DNA of 64,000 nt from Desulfobacteraceae bacterium (GCA_024230435.1 JAAERL010000611.1:19572-83571); one strand, 5' to 3'; positions 37,055 to 46,224 are shown, counted from the first letter of the stretch. A program made the numbers and translations. Notes: generated by a model not told the origin, from the sequence alone.

Positions 37055-37594
37055 ATGAGCAGGCCAAAGTCTGCCCAGTCAGCAAAATTGGTCATTGGTT
37101 TATTTATGCACGACCGGGATCTGTTAATGCCGGTTACTCAGGCATTGTGCGGGCATTTTGGCGGCATTGATATGGTCAGTGCCTGGATGCCGTTCCATCA
37201 TACCAATTATTATGCTGCGGAAATGGGAGATGTTCTGTTCCGGCGCATGCTGGTTTTCAGAAATCTTATCGAGCAAGATCACTTATCTGATATAAAACTG
37301 AAAACCAATGCCATTGAACGCATGTTTATGTCTAATGATAAACGCAAAGTGAATCTGGATCCGGGGTATATTTTGCCGGAAAGGTTTGTTTTGGCCACGG
37401 GAAAGAATTTTACCCATCGCATTTATATCGGGCAAGGTATATATGCCGATTTGACCTTGATTTATCGAAAGTCAGGATTTGAGCCCCTTGCCTGGACCTA
37501 TCCCGATTATATGGAAATGAGCATGCGCTCTTTTTTACACCAAGTTCGTAATAACTATTTATGTGATTTAAAATCGCAACAATCACAGCCTTAG
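37055..37594 (+). CDS. DUF4416-family protein
   Basis: A 179-residue protein of the DUF4416 family, found mainly in Desulfobacterota and related bacteria; function unknown. Typical features are VIGLFMHDRDLLMPV at the start, FHHTNYYAAEMGD, and AWTYPDYMEMSMRSFLHQVR near the end. The ATG at 37055 is preferred to one eight codons earlier because AAGGAGG lies about 12 bases upstream and the family starts here. It stands 68 bases before yicC, a common arrangement in the phylum. Confidence 0.82.
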   Translation: MSRPKSAQSAKLVIGLFMHDRDLLMPVTQALCGHFGGIDMVSAWMPFHHTNYYAAEMGDVLFRRMLVFRNLIEQDHLSDIKLKTNAIERMFMSNDKRKVNLDPGYILPERFVLATGKNFTHRIYIGQGIYADLTLIYRKSGFEPLAWTYPDYMEMSMRSFLHQVRNNYLCDLKSQQSQP

Positions 37595-37662
37595 ACCGGC
37601 GGTAAACAAATAAAACAGGGATGATGACAATAAGTCCCCTTTTTTAGAAACGGATGGAAAAC

Positions 37663-38544
37663 ATGTTGAAAAGCATGACGGCTTATGCCTGCACTGAACA
37701 CAATGAGCAGGATCTTATTGTGAATATAGAAATAAAATCATACAATAGCAGGCACTTAGATGTGGTATTGCGCCTTCCTGCTGGTAACTTGGCCTTGGAG
37801 GATCAGATCAAGCGCATTATTGGTGAGCGTGTTGTGCGCGGGCGCATTGAAGTCCGGATAAATATTAAAGACAGTTCAGAATCGTCAGTAAGCTATGATC
37901 TTGATCTGCCAAGGGCTCGTGCGTATCATAAAGCGCTGTCCCAGCTCAGAGATGAGCTGCAAATTCCCGCAACGGTTACATTGGAGCAAGTGGCTTCCAA
38001 CCATGGTGTAATCCAGGCAGTGGAAGCTGCCAAAGACACAGAAACCCATATGCCGGCCATTGAAGCCTGTCTGAAAAAAGCTTTAGCCTGCCTTGACGCC
38101 ATGAGGATCAAGGAGGGTTCCTTTATTGAAAAAGATTTTCGACAGCGCCTCTTATTAATAGAAAAGGGACTTGAGCATATTGAAAAAATTGCGAAGGACC
38201 TTCCAGCGATTTACAGGGAAAAATTACAGAGCCGGGTAGAATCAATTATTCAAGGGATTGTGGAACTGGATCAAACCCGCATTGTTCAGGAGGCTGCTCT
38301 TATGGCCGAGCGTAGCGATATCTGCGAGGAAGTGGTGCGTACCCGCAGCCATCTCGAACAGTTCAGAAACTATATGGACAATGGTGAATCGGCCGGCAGG
38401 AAACTCAATTTTCTATTGCAGGAACTTAACCGGGAGTTTAATACCATGGGATCTAAAATCGGACAGGCGGATGCAGCTCACAGTATCGTGAATATTAAAG
38501 CTGAGCTTGAGAAACTGCGTGAGCAAATACAAAATATCGAATAG
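37663..38544 (+). CDS. YicC-family endoribonuclease
   Basis: A 293-residue protein starting MLKSMTAYAC, as in the family (MIxSMTGYG). YNSRHLDVVLRLP, IRGR-like VVRGRIEVRINI and the C-terminal block GRKLNFLLQELNREFNTMGS then KIGQADAAHSIVNIKAELEK are diagnostic. Members are RNases implicated in small-RNA turnover and stationary-phase survival. An ATG three codons earlier (37654) is an alternative start. Gene order yicC-remA-gmk is widely conserved. Confidence 0.92.
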   Translation: MLKSMTAYACTEHNEQDLIVNIEIKSYNSRHLDVVLRLPAGNLALEDQIKRIIGERVVRGRIEVRINIKDSSESSVSYDLDLPRARAYHKALSQLRDELQIPATVTLEQVASNHGVIQAVEAAKDTETHMPAIEACLKKALACLDAMRIKEGSFIEKDFRQRLLLIEKGLEHIEKIAKDLPAIYREKLQSRVESIIQGIVELDQTRIVQEAALMAERSDICEEVVRTRSHLEQFRNYMDNGESAGRKLNFLLQELNREFNTMGSKIGQADAAHSIVNIKAELEKLREQIQNIE

Positions 38545-38551
38545 GCCAGAT

Positions 38552-38589
38552 AGTGTCCATCGGCAAATTGGCCATCTATGGGTGGACAC
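38552..38589 (+). repeat. Repeat family A, copy A3 (38-bp deletion form)
   Basis: AGTGTCCATCGGCAAATTGG followed by CCATCTATGGGTGGACAC. Only the two ends of family A are left, joined with the interior gone. AGAT flanks both sides (with one extra A on the right), which looks like a 4-base target duplication. It lies 7 bases after the yicC stop codon. Confidence 0.68.
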
Positions 38590-38648
38590 AAGATAATAAA
38601 AGATTAATAAGATACGCAGTGTCCTTAGCAAGAAGGCAGTCTTTTGCC

Positions 38649-38723
38649 TTAAGAGGTTGTTTGGGAAACAGGAAATTTGACGAAAATTTGCGGCATTTTT
38701 AATAGTCTCCAAACAGGCTCTAA
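38649..38723 (+). repeat. Repeat family C, copy C2 (75-bp short form)
   Basis: Left end TTAAGAGGTTGTTTGGGAAA, right end GTCTCCAAACAGGCTCTAA. The ends match the inverted terminal sequence of C1 at 23987-24155. The interior is reduced to about 40 bases. It sits between repeat A3 and remA, ending 18 bases before the remA start codon. Confidence 0.6.
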
Positions 38724-38741
38724 GATGCAGGGAGTTAGAAT

Positions 38742-39002
38742 ATGAAAGATAAGAATTTACTCAACATTGGTTTTGGCAACACAGTTGTGGCTGAGCGGGT
38801 CGTGGCTATTGTATCACCGAATTCAGCACCCATGAAGCGAATGAAGGATGAGGCGCGTGACGAGAAACATCTTGTAGACGCAACTCATGGTCGCAGAACA
38901 CGCTCCATAATTATCATGGATAGTAACCATATTGTTCTTTCAGCGATTCAGGCTGAGACAATTTCACAAAGATTTGAACTTATCAGGAAATCTGATGACT
39001 GA
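38742..39002 (+). CDS. RemA-like (DUF370) regulator
   Basis: An 86-residue protein starting [20 protein letters not shown] and containing [20 protein letters not shown], the DUF370/RemA pattern. RemA is a ring-forming DNA-binding regulator of biofilm matrix genes in Bacillus; in Desulfobacterota its role is unknown, but it often precedes gmk. It overlaps gmk by 8 bases, implying coupled translation. Repeats A3 and C2 occupy the leader directly upstream. Confidence 0.9.
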   Translation: MKDKNLLNIGFGNTVVAERVVAIVSPNSAPMKRMKDEARDEKHLVDATHGRRTRSIIIMDSNHIVLSAIQAETISQRFELIRKSDD

Positions 39003-39630
39003 TCATATGAAAAAAACACTATCATCTGATATGGGCGCAGAAAAACAACCGAAAAACAAAAAAGGCCGTCTTTTTATTTTATCGGCTCCTTCAGGGGCGG
39101 GAAAAACCACCTTGTGCATGGCGGTTCGGCAGCATTTCCCGGATTTTGCGTATTCCATTTCATATACAACACGACTGCCCCGTTCAGGAGAAAATGACGG
39201 CCAAGACTATCATTTTATATCAAAAGAAGAATTTCAAGCTGGAATTCAGAATAACCGGTGGGTGGAATGGGCTGTGGTTCATGAGCATTTTTACGGCACA
39301 TCCTCACAGTGGATTAAAGATACGTTGACCACCGGTAAAAATGTTTTGATGGATATCGATGTTCAAGGCGCACGGCAAATCGTGGCGCGGTTTCCCGATT
39401 CGATTACCATCTTTGTCATGCCGCCGGCATTTGAAGAGCTTGAACGAAGGCTGATGTCCAGAGATTCTGATGATCCGGATACCATTACTGTCCGGTTGAA
39501 AAACGCCCGGACTGAAATAGCGCAAAAAGACGAGTATAATCATGTGCTCGTCAACGATAACCTTGACGAAGCGATTATAGAATTGATCAGTTTGTTTAAC
39601 GGTTATATTACCGGAAAAAAAGATCAATGA
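38995..39630 (+). CDS. gmk: Guanylate kinase
   Basis: A 211-residue enzyme phosphorylating GMP to GDP. The P-loop [11 protein letters not shown] is followed by [20 protein letters not shown] (GMP-binding) and [14 protein letters not shown]. The start at 38995 is chosen because AGGAAA lies just before it and the longer frame would lie within remA. About 20 extra residues precede the P-loop compared with E. coli Gmk. The stop overlaps the rlmB start by 4 bases. Confidence 0.94.
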   Translation: MTDHMKKTLSSDMGAEKQPKNKKGRLFILSAPSGAGKTTLCMAVRQHFPDFAYSISYTTRLPRSGENDGQDYHFISKEEFQAGIQNNRWVEWAVVHEHFYGTSSQWIKDTLTTGKNVLMDIDVQGARQIVARFPDSITIFVMPPAFEELERRLMSRDSDDPDTITVRLKNARTEIAQKDEYNHVLVNDNLDEAIIELISLFNGYITGKKDQ

Positions 39631-40382
39631 TTATGGCGGCGTCAAACTCAATGCTATATGGTTATCACAGCGTTGCGGAAGCCCTAAAGGCGGGACGGCG
39701 CCGGGTCCATCGCGTTTACCTGGCACAAGGAAAATCATCGCCGCGCCGTGAATCCCTTGGCTTCATGGCCCGTAATGCGGCTGTCGAAGTCGAGTTCGTT
39801 TCAATGCAACGGCTGACCGATATGGTTGGTCACAGGCAGCATCAAGGAATCGGCGCCACAGTCTCGGCATATCCTTTTTGCCGGCTTGAGCAACTATTGG
39901 ACTCTGGGCCGGCAGATCCTTTTATTTTGGTATTGGACCAGATTGTGGACCCTCGCAATTTGGGAGCTATTGCCAGAACAGCGGTTTGTGCCGGTATTCA
40001 GGCGATCGTCATGCCTAAGGACAGGTCTTCTCCGGTTTCACCGGCGGCAAGTAAAGCTTCCGCCGGGGCTCTTGAGCATCTGCCCGTTGCTTTGGTAACA
40101 AATATTGTGAAAACAATTAATGCTCTTAAAGACAAAGGGTTATGGATTGCCGGGGCTGAAGGCCAGGGTACAAAAAGCCTGTTTGAAAGCGACTTGACAG
40201 GCCCTTTGGCCATTGTGATTGGCGGAGAAGAAAAAGGCCTGCGCCCGCTTGTAAAAAAAACGTGTGACTTTACACTTGCTATTCCTCAAGCCGGGCCCAT
40301 TGATTCTTTAAATGCATCAGTGGCTGCGGGCATAATTGTTTATGAAGCCTTCCGGCAGCGGCAGATCAGCAATAAGAAATGA
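39627..40382 (+). CDS. rlmB: TrmH/SpoU-family rRNA 2'-O-methyltransferase, RlmB-like
   Basis: A 251-residue SPOUT enzyme. An N-terminal L30e-like RNA-binding domain (MLYGYHSVAEALKAGRRRVH) precedes the knotted methyltransferase domain with motifs VLDQIVDPRNLGAIARTA, AIVIGGEEKGL and IPQAGPIDSLNASVAAGI. RlmB methylates G2251 of 23S rRNA. The gene overlaps gmk by an ATGA junction. A 176-base gap follows, holding a directly repeated TATATGGCCTTTT. Confidence 0.9.
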   Translation: MIMAASNSMLYGYHSVAEALKAGRRRVHRVYLAQGKSSPRRESLGFMARNAAVEVEFVSMQRLTDMVGHRQHQGIGATVSAYPFCRLEQLLDSGPADPFILVLDQIVDPRNLGAIARTAVCAGIQAIVMPKDRSSPVSPAASKASAGALEHLPVALVTNIVKTINALKDKGLWIAGAEGQGTKSLFESDLTGPLAIVIGGEEKGLRPLVKKTCDFTLAIPQAGPIDSLNASVAAGIIVYEAFRQRQISNKK

Positions 40383-40558
40383 ACAGGTTTTCATTAGGGT
40401 TTTGGAAGCTGCAAATAGTGCGCTCTTACTTGTTTTGATTTATATGGCCTTTTATCTATATGGCCTTTTGAATTCGTTTTCGTCTAACGGTATTTTTTTT
40501 ATCTTTTAAGACTGTTATATTTTGCTCACCAATTCAAGAATATACAAGGGAGTATGTC

Positions 40559-41785
40559 ATGAAAACACAAAATGCCAAAAAAATATCGGTTTCCGGTAAG
40601 GGGCGATTAGATGTGCCCGATATTCCGATTATACCCTTTATTGAAGGCGATGGTATTGGTATAGACATATGGCCGGCAACGCAATTGGTTCTGGATAAAG
40701 CCGTACAAAGTGCCTTTGATGGTCAACGAGGTATTCTATGGCATGAACTTTTGGCCGGTGAAAAGGGATATCAGCAAACTGGCCAGTGGTTGCCGGACGA
40801 AACTTTGGAAAGCCTGCGCGAACATGTAGTAGCCATAAAAGGCCCGATGACCACTCCCGTGGGAACAGGGATTCGAAGCCTGAACGTAGCCATTCGCCAG
40901 AAACTCGATTTATATGCGTGTGTGCGCCCTGTACGATACATTGATCCGGTACCCAGCCCCATGAAAAATCCCGGCAAAATCAATATGGTGGTTTTTCGGG
41001 AAAACACCGAGGACCTTTACGCCGGAATCGAGTGGCAGGCCGGCAGTCAGGAAGCCGGGCAGGTCATTGGCTTTTTAAATGACAAGCTGGGAACACAACT
41101 TTGTGAAAATACCGGTATCGGCATAAAACCCATCAGTGAAGTCAATACAAAGCGATTGGTTGCAAGAGCCATACAATACGCAATCGAACAAAATCTTCCC
41201 AGCGTAACCCTCATGCACAAGGGAAATATAATGAAATATACCGAGGGTGCTTTCGCACGCTGGGGATATGAGGTGGCCAAAGAGCGATTTGCCGATAAGA
41301 CGATTACAGAGCAGGATCTTTATGACACACATGCCGGCGGCCGGCCTGCCGGAAAGATTGTAATAAAAGACCGCATAGCCGATATGCTCTTCCAGCAGGT
41401 ACTGCTACGGCCCGGCGAGTTTAGCGTCATTGCTACCCCAAATTTGAATGGAGACTATATTTCAGATGCCTTGGCAGCCCAGGTAGGCGGCTTGGGAATG
41501 GCTCCCGGCGCTAATATTGGTGATCAATGCGCGGTTTTTGAAGCAACCCATGGCACAGCGCCCAAGTATGCAGGCCTTGATAAGGTTAATCCCAGTTCGC
41601 TGATTTTATCCGGGGCCATGATGCTGGACCATTTGGGATGGCATAAGGCCGCAGCCGCTGTGAGAACAGCCCTTCAGAAAACAATTCGTGACGGTATTGT
41701 AACCTATGACCTGGCCAGGCAATTAGAAGGGGCTAAAGAGGTTAAATGCTCTGAGTTTGCGTCAGCTATAGCAGGCCGTCTGTAA
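40559..41785 (+). CDS. icd: Isocitrate dehydrogenase, NADP-type
   Basis: A 408-residue TCA-cycle enzyme producing 2-oxoglutarate. [14 protein letters not shown] starts the core, [14 protein letters not shown] is the substrate loop with the regulatory Ser, and [17 protein letters not shown] holds the catalytic Lys. The adenine pocket [13 protein letters not shown] and the following region fit the NADP-dependent bacterial type. AAGGGAG precedes the ATG. Its TAA shares one base with the comF start (TAATG). Confidence 0.94.
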   Translation: MKTQNAKKISVSGKGRLDVPDIPIIPFIEGDGIGIDIWPATQLVLDKAVQSAFDGQRGILWHELLAGEKGYQQTGQWLPDETLESLREHVVAIKGPMTTPVGTGIRSLNVAIRQKLDLYACVRPVRYIDPVPSPMKNPGKINMVVFRENTEDLYAGIEWQAGSQEAGQVIGFLNDKLGTQLCENTGIGIKPISEVNTKRLVARAIQYAIEQNLPSVTLMHKGNIMKYTEGAFARWGYEVAKERFADKTITEQDLYDTHAGGRPAGKIVIKDRIADMLFQQVLLRPGEFSVIATPNLNGDYISDALAAQVGGLGMAPGANIGDQCAVFEATHGTAPKYAGLDKVNPSSLILSGAMMLDHLGWHKAAAAVRTALQKTIRDGIVTYDLARQLEGAKEVKCSEFASAIAGRL

Positions 41786-42606
41786 TGTCAAAAAACTGGC
41801 GCCGATGGTTCCATTCGCTGACCGGCAGTGCGCTGGAAGCCTTGCTTCCCGGCAATTGCCTGGTCTGTGGGTGTTTATACCGGATCAAAACATCAACCCA
41901 AGTGGAACAAGACCCATCTTGGTATAATTTTCAAGATGTTTTTCACGGAAGCATGTGCCCGGCTTGCGCAAAATTATACAAGCCTGTCGAATCGCCCCTG
42001 TGTGCGAGATGCGGACGGCCTTTTGAAAGCGCCCACAGCCATGATCATATTTGCGGTGAGTGTCAAAAGCAGCCGCACATGTTTGAACAAGCACGCTGTG
42101 CCGGGCATTATGAAGGGGCCCTGCGGATTGTGATTCACCATTTTAAATACCGCAGGTGTGATCATTTGGCCAAACCTTTAGGGCGCTTGCTTTGGCAGGT
42201 TTTCACCCGGAACTGGCGCCCGGAAGATATCGACCTTGTATTACCCGTGCCTTTGCATCCAAAGCGAATGCGCCAGAGAGGGTTTAACCAGGCTCAATTG
42301 CTGACAAGAACCTGGCTGGCCTTATCAAAACAGCAGGGAATTATGTATAATGAGGGTGAAAAAAACACGGATCTGCTGATTCGAATCAGGAATACGGCGC
42401 CCCAAACGGGTCTGGACCGTAAACAAAGAATGGAGAATCTGAAAAAGGCCTTTGAGCTCAAATCGTCTATAGATATAAAGGGCTGTAGAGTTCTTCTGAT
42501 TGATGATGTTTTTACTACCGGATCAACCGTTAATGCCTGTTGCCAAGTCCTTATGAAAGGCGGCGCCAGGAGTGTGAGCGTTTTAACCGTGGCTCGCGCT
42601 GTTTAA
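41785..42606 (+). CDS. ComF-family phosphoribosyltransferase-like protein
   Basis: A 273-residue protein. An N-terminal zinc-finger region has CLVCGCLY, CPACAKLY, CARCGRPF and CGECQK. The C-terminal phosphoribosyltransferase domain has LPVPLHPKRMRQRGFNQAQL and the PRPP loop VLLIDDVFTTGSTVNACCQV. ComF/GntX proteins take part in DNA uptake in some bacteria; the exact biochemical role is unresolved. The start codon overlaps the icd stop, and pgeF follows 10 bases later. Confidence 0.9.
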   Translation: MSKNWRRWFHSLTGSALEALLPGNCLVCGCLYRIKTSTQVEQDPSWYNFQDVFHGSMCPACAKLYKPVESPLCARCGRPFESAHSHDHICGECQKQPHMFEQARCAGHYEGALRIVIHHFKYRRCDHLAKPLGRLLWQVFTRNWRPEDIDLVLPVPLHPKRMRQRGFNQAQLLTRTWLALSKQQGIMYNEGEKNTDLLIRIRNTAPQTGLDRKQRMENLKKAFELKSSIDIKGCRVLLIDDVFTTGSTVNACCQVLMKGGARSVSVLTVARAV

Positions 42607-42616
42607 GGCAATTGCA

Positions 42617-43402
42617 ATGCACTGGATTCATCAGGAAAAATTAAGATATCTTCAATTTGCCTCTCTCAGGGCGCAAGCGAGTCTGTTCCATGGTATTTTT
42701 TTCCGTTATAGGCAAAGCAGCCAGAATCAGCGGCGCCCGTTTCATATCGGTTTAAACTGCTCTGAATCCGAGCAACAGGTATGGTTGAACCGGAAGCACA
42801 TCAAAGCTGCGTTTGGCACAGAGCGCATGGTGCTGGCCCGCCAGGTGCACGGTACAAAAATCGGTGCGTTACATTCAGATCCTGCTTATCAAAAAGCACA
42901 GAAACAAAATGATGTCATTTTTTGCGAGACTGACGCGCTTATTACTAACCGGCCCGGGGACCTGTTATTTATTCAGGTGGCGGACTGTCAACCCGTGATG
43001 ATTGCCGATCCTGAAAAAAAAGTTGTGGCCAACATTCATTCCGGATGGAGAGGAAGCATTCAAAACATTATTGGCCGCACCATAAAAAAAATGATTGCAG
43101 ATTATAGGTGTAACGCCCGCAATCTGATTTGCGCCATTGGGCCTTCCCTCGGGCCATGCTGTGCCGAATTCATTCATTACCGAAAGGAAATTCCTCAACG
43201 CTACTGGTCATACAGGTTAAAAGGCGATAAGTTCGATTTCTGGCGCATTAGCAGGGACCAAATGATACAAGCCGGCGTATTGCCTGAAAATATATCTTGC
43301 AGTCAGCTGTGTACCCGATGTAATCAGCATCTTTTCTTTTCGTATCGGGGACAACGGCAAACCGGCCGCTTTTGTTCTGTGATCGGATTGAGTAATATCT
43401 AA
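42617..43402 (+). CDS. pgeF: Peptidoglycan editing factor PgeF (YfiH/DUF152)
   Basis: A 261-residue laccase-domain protein. The metal and catalytic residues are visible in ARQVHGTKIG (His), VADCQPVMI (Cys) and NIHSGWRGSIQNI (His). PgeF hydrolyses peptidoglycan precursors carrying L-Ser instead of L-Ala, a quality-control role. The C-terminal CTRCNQHLFFSYR is typical. AAGG precedes the ATG. The TAA overlaps the pyrK start codon by one base. Confidence 0.9.
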   Translation: MHWIHQEKLRYLQFASLRAQASLFHGIFFRYRQSSQNQRRPFHIGLNCSESEQQVWLNRKHIKAAFGTERMVLARQVHGTKIGALHSDPAYQKAQKQNDVIFCETDALITNRPGDLLFIQVADCQPVMIADPEKKVVANIHSGWRGSIQNIIGRTIKKMIADYRCNARNLICAIGPSLGPCCAEFIHYRKEIPQRYWSYRLKGDKFDFWRISRDQMIQAGVLPENISCSQLCTRCNQHLFFSYRGQRQTGRFCSVIGLSNI

Positions 43403-44223
43403 TGAACAACACAGGTAACTTCATGATAAAGCAAGACAACGCAACAATTATTTGGAATCGTTCTCTGGCCGGAACAGTTTACAGTATGGGATTAACATGT
43501 TCGTCCGCATACCAGTCAGCCGTACCCGGTCAATTTGTTATGGTTCAAACAAATAAAGACCTTCAACCTTTGTTGAGACGCCCGTTTTCCATTTCCAGCA
43601 TAGTTGGCAATCAACAGTTACCCAAAGCCATCGAATTGCTCTACAAGGTGGTGGGCAAGGGCACCGGTCGCTTGTCCGGACTCAAACCCGGTCAGCAGCT
43701 CAGTTTGCTGGGGCCTTTGGGAAAAGGATTTGCAATTGATCCACGGCGCCAAACACATTATCTGGCGGCCGGTGGTATTGGCGTTGCTCCGATCAGGTTT
43801 TTAGCGCAATACATGAAATCCATAGGGATTGACACCTCTTGCATACGAGTATTTATCGGCGGACAGAGCCAGGATGATTTATTGTGCCAAGCTGATTTCG
43901 AAGCTTTGGGGATTCGTGCAACCATTACAACAGACGATGGCAGTGCAGGTGATCAGTGCCTGATTACAGATCCTTTGGCTCAAGCAGTTCAAAAACATCC
44001 GCCTGACATGGTCTATGCATGCGGGCCCCGCGGTATGCTGGCATGTGTGGCAGGTATTGCCCGGCAATATAATGTGGCGTGTCAGGTTTCCATTGAAACA
44101 ATGATGGCTTGTGGCATAGGGGCTTGTTTGGGATGCGCGGTGCAATTATCCCAGGAAGGGCAAAGTTATCTGCATGCCTGTTTGGATGGCCCTGTGTTTG
44201 ATGCAAAATTGCTTGCCCTGTAA
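43402..44223 (+). CDS. pyrK: Dihydroorotate dehydrogenase electron transfer subunit PyrK
   Basis: A 273-residue flavin/iron-sulfur protein. An FAD-binding barrel (LRRPFSISSI) is followed by a NAD-binding half (YLAAGGIGVAPIRFLAQY) and a C-terminal [2Fe-2S] cluster motif MACGIGACLGCAV with a later Cys in LHACLDGP. It passes electrons from dihydroorotate dehydrogenase (PyrD) to NAD. In most genomes pyrD is adjacent; here the next genes are ATP synthase genes, so pyrD must lie elsewhere. A start seven codons later (MIKQDNA) is possible. Confidence 0.9.
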   Translation: MNNTGNFMIKQDNATIIWNRSLAGTVYSMGLTCSSAYQSAVPGQFVMVQTNKDLQPLLRRPFSISSIVGNQQLPKAIELLYKVVGKGTGRLSGLKPGQQLSLLGPLGKGFAIDPRRQTHYLAAGGIGVAPIRFLAQYMKSIGIDTSCIRVFIGGQSQDDLLCQADFEALGIRATITTDDGSAGDQCLITDPLAQAVQKHPPDMVYACGPRGMLACVAGIARQYNVACQVSIETMMACGIGACLGCAVQLSQEGQSYLHACLDGPVFDAKLLAL

Positions 44224-44394
44224 AGTTCTCGGAATTTGTTGCTTCCAACAGCCTAAGAACCTTAAACGGCGTGAAGGGCAGGGCTTTCCAAAAGAAAAAA
44301 TAAATTCTGCGACAGAAACTTGCCCCGGCGGCAGATAGTTCGGAGAAGTCATCACATGAGAGGCCAATGGGCAAGAGATCGAAACCAATTTTGT

Positions 44395-44423
44395 TTGACA
44401 TGGCATGTGCCTTATGTTAATGG
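44395..44423 (+). promoter_or_regulatory. Candidate promoter for the atpZ-atpI-atpB-atpE operon
   Basis: TTGACA at 44395-44400 with a 17-base spacer and TAATGG at 44418-44423, 78 bases before the TTG start of atpZ. The -35 is a perfect match; the -10 is weak. The 277-base gap 44224-44500 has no other recognisable feature. Confidence 0.35.
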
Positions 44424-44500
44424 AGCACTCGCTGGCTTGTCAAACAGTACGGTGAGTGGGATTTTCCACAGCCATTTATGAAATGGATTCAGAGTGATTT

Positions 44501-44719
44501 TTGAAAAAACGAAATTGGAGTAATATAAAAGAGTTAGCCTATTACAGCAGTTTGGGGCTGCAAGTCGCTCTTTCCGTTTTAATTGGATTTGGCATTGGCC
44601 ACTACCTGGATTCGGAGTTTGAAACCGAACCTTGGTTAACGATTATATTTTTTATACTAGGGGTTGCTGCTGCCGGGCGCAATATAGGGCTGGCTATTCG
44701 GAAGTTGAGAAAATTTTAA
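44501..44719 (+). CDS. AtpZ/AtpI-like F0 assembly protein
   Basis: A 72-residue protein with a TTG start and two membrane helices (LAYYSSLGLQVALSVLIGFG and PWLTIIFFILGVAAAGRNIG). This is the AtpZ pattern; members help assemble the c-ring or import Mg2+/Ca2+ for the ATPase together with AtpI. It is followed after 16 bases by atpI. An AGAGTGA precedes the start codon. Confidence 0.8.
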   Translation: MKKRNWSNIKELAYYSSLGLQVALSVLIGFGIGHYLDSEFETEPWLTIIFFILGVAAAGRNIGLAIRKLRKF

Positions 44720-44735
44720 TTTTAGGATTACTCAG

Positions 44736-45122
44736 GTGATTATTCAAAAGCGTATTCTAAAATTTGTTCTTTTCGCTAACTGGATTCTTCTGGTGATCGC
44801 AACGGTTGCCGGATTTGCCGTATTTTCCGCCGATGCCGGTATCGGTGTTTTGACCGGGGCCTTGATTGTTACTATTAATTTTCATTTTTTGGTCAAAACA
44901 CTGAAAAAAGCATTGACACCACCGCATATCACCCCAATTAAAGGTATCATTATCAAGTATTATATCCGGTTTTTCGTCACCGGTGTAATTCTGTTCGTTC
45001 TCATTGTTAAAAATTTGGTCAACCCATTCGCACTCATCGCCGGTTTATCGGTGATCGTGGTCAGCATGATGCTGGCCGCTGTGAACGAGTGCCGTCAATT
45101 ACTATTGAAGGAGGCAAGGTAA
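44736..45122 (+). CDS. atpI: ATP synthase subunit I (AtpI)
   Basis: A 128-residue protein with GTG start and four hydrophobic helices (FVLFANWILLVIATVAGFAV, IGVLTGALIVTINF, YIRFFVTGVILFVLIV, PFALIAGLSVIVVSMMLAAV). This matches ATP synthase I, the c-ring assembly helper. AGGA lies 7 bases before the start. The stop is 2 bases before the atpB start codon. Confidence 0.85.
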   Translation: MIIQKRILKFVLFANWILLVIATVAGFAVFSADAGIGVLTGALIVTINFHFLVKTLKKALTPPHITPIKGIIIKYYIRFFVTGVILFVLIVKNLVNPFALIAGLSVIVVSMMLAAVNECRQLLLKEAR

Positions 45123-45124
45123 GG

Positions 45125-45814
45125 ATGGAACACCCGTATCTCTTTATTGTCAAACTCGGTCAAATTCTCGGTTTTGGTGGTTTTGCCGAAGAACATCCAC
45201 ACGTTCTGTATACATGGGTTGTCATGATTATGCTGATTGGGTTTGGCGCTCTATTTGCCAAAAGTCTCAGTATGATTCCATCCAAAGGACAGAATTTTTT
45301 TGAATTTGTTGTTGGAAGCATTGAAGATTTCATGGTTGATATTACCGGTGAAGAGGGCCGGTATCTTTTTCCAATTATCGCCACGATTTTTCTGTTTATT
45401 TTTGTAAGCAATATCATCGGCTTGATACCGGGTTTTTTCCCGCCCACCGCTTCTTTGAATACCACCGGCGCCTGCGCTTTGACGGTCGTTGTATTTACCC
45501 ATTTTATCGGGGTTAAGCATCATGGTTTGAAGTATATAAAGCATTTCATGGGGCCGGTGTGGTGGATGTCGCCGTTGATTTTTGTTATTGAACTCATAGG
45601 ACATGCCGCCCGGATCCTTTCTTTGTCCTTTCGTCTTTTTGGAAACATGATGGGCCATGAAATCGTATTGTCAATTCTTTTCGGATTGGCCGGTTTCTAT
45701 CTGGCCCCTCTGCCGGTTATGGGTTTAGGTATTTTTGTGGCATTTGTACAGGCGTTTGTGTTTTTTCTTCTTTCTATCATTTATTTTAGCGCCGCAATGG
45801 AACATGCCCATTAA
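45125..45814 (+). CDS. atpB: ATP synthase F0 subunit a
   Basis: A 229-residue membrane protein forming the ion half-channels. The essential Arg lies in LSLSFRLFGNMMGHE. FIFVSNIIGLIPGFFPPTAS and FVQAFVFFLLSIIYFSAAME are typical. The start at 45125 is chosen because GGAGG lies about 10 bases upstream; a longer frame begins within atpI. It is followed by atpE after a 103-base spacer. Confidence 0.94.
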   Translation: MEHPYLFIVKLGQILGFGGFAEEHPHVLYTWVVMIMLIGFGALFAKSLSMIPSKGQNFFEFVVGSIEDFMVDITGEEGRYLFPIIATIFLFIFVSNIIGLIPGFFPPTASLNTTGACALTVVVFTHFIGVKHHGLKYIKHFMGPVWWMSPLIFVIELIGHAARILSLSFRLFGNMMGHEIVLSILFGLAGFYLAPLPVMGLGIFVAFVQAFVFFLLSIIYFSAAMEHAH

Positions 45815-45917
45815 TAATCCGGGTGTCAGGAACAGGGGATAAGGCCTGTGTGATGCACAAGGCCTCAAGGATAGTGGAAGAAGCCGTATCAAATCATTTT
45901 TAAGGAGGAAGTATTTT

Positions 45918-46190
45918 ATGGACGTTTTAGAACTCTACAAAGCGTTTGCAATTGCCGCTGGTTTCGGTATCGCTCTGGCAGCTATTGGGTGTGGCATTGG
46001 TCAGGGACTCGGTCTTAAATCCGCCGTTGAAGGTATTGCCCGCAATCCCGAGAGCTCCGGTAAAGTAACCGTTACCATGCTGATCGGTCTGGCCATGATT
46101 GAATCGCTTTGTATTTACGCTCTGGTTATTGCTCTGATGATAGTGACCAAAATTCCGGGTAAGGAAATTTTGGAGCCGCTTTTGAAGTAA
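45918..46190 (+). CDS. atpE: ATP synthase F0 subunit c
   Basis: A 90-residue two-helix hairpin with the polar loop ARNPE. Aligned to the Na+-binding c subunit of Ilyobacter tartaricus, the ion ligands are kept: Gln29 (GIGQG), Glu62 and Ser63 (MIESL), and Tyr67 (CIYAL). The Thr that follows Ser in that protein is Leu64 here. This suggests Na+ rather than H+ coupling, although that is inference. Perfect AAGGAGG ribosome site. A terminator follows, so F1 genes are not in this operon. Confidence 0.94.
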   Translation: MDVLELYKAFAIAAGFGIALAAIGCGIGQGLGLKSAVEGIARNPESSGKVTVTMLIGLAMIESLCIYALVIALMIVTKIPGKEILEPLLK

Positions 46191-46224
46191 AAATCAGGTT
46201 TTAAATTTAAAGATCAGTTTTTTA

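Noticed and set aside
38742..39002. The 86-residue protein as an unknown small protein
   Set aside because: The N-terminal [11 protein letters not shown] and [11 protein letters not shown] segments and the position before gmk place it in the RemA/DUF370 family.
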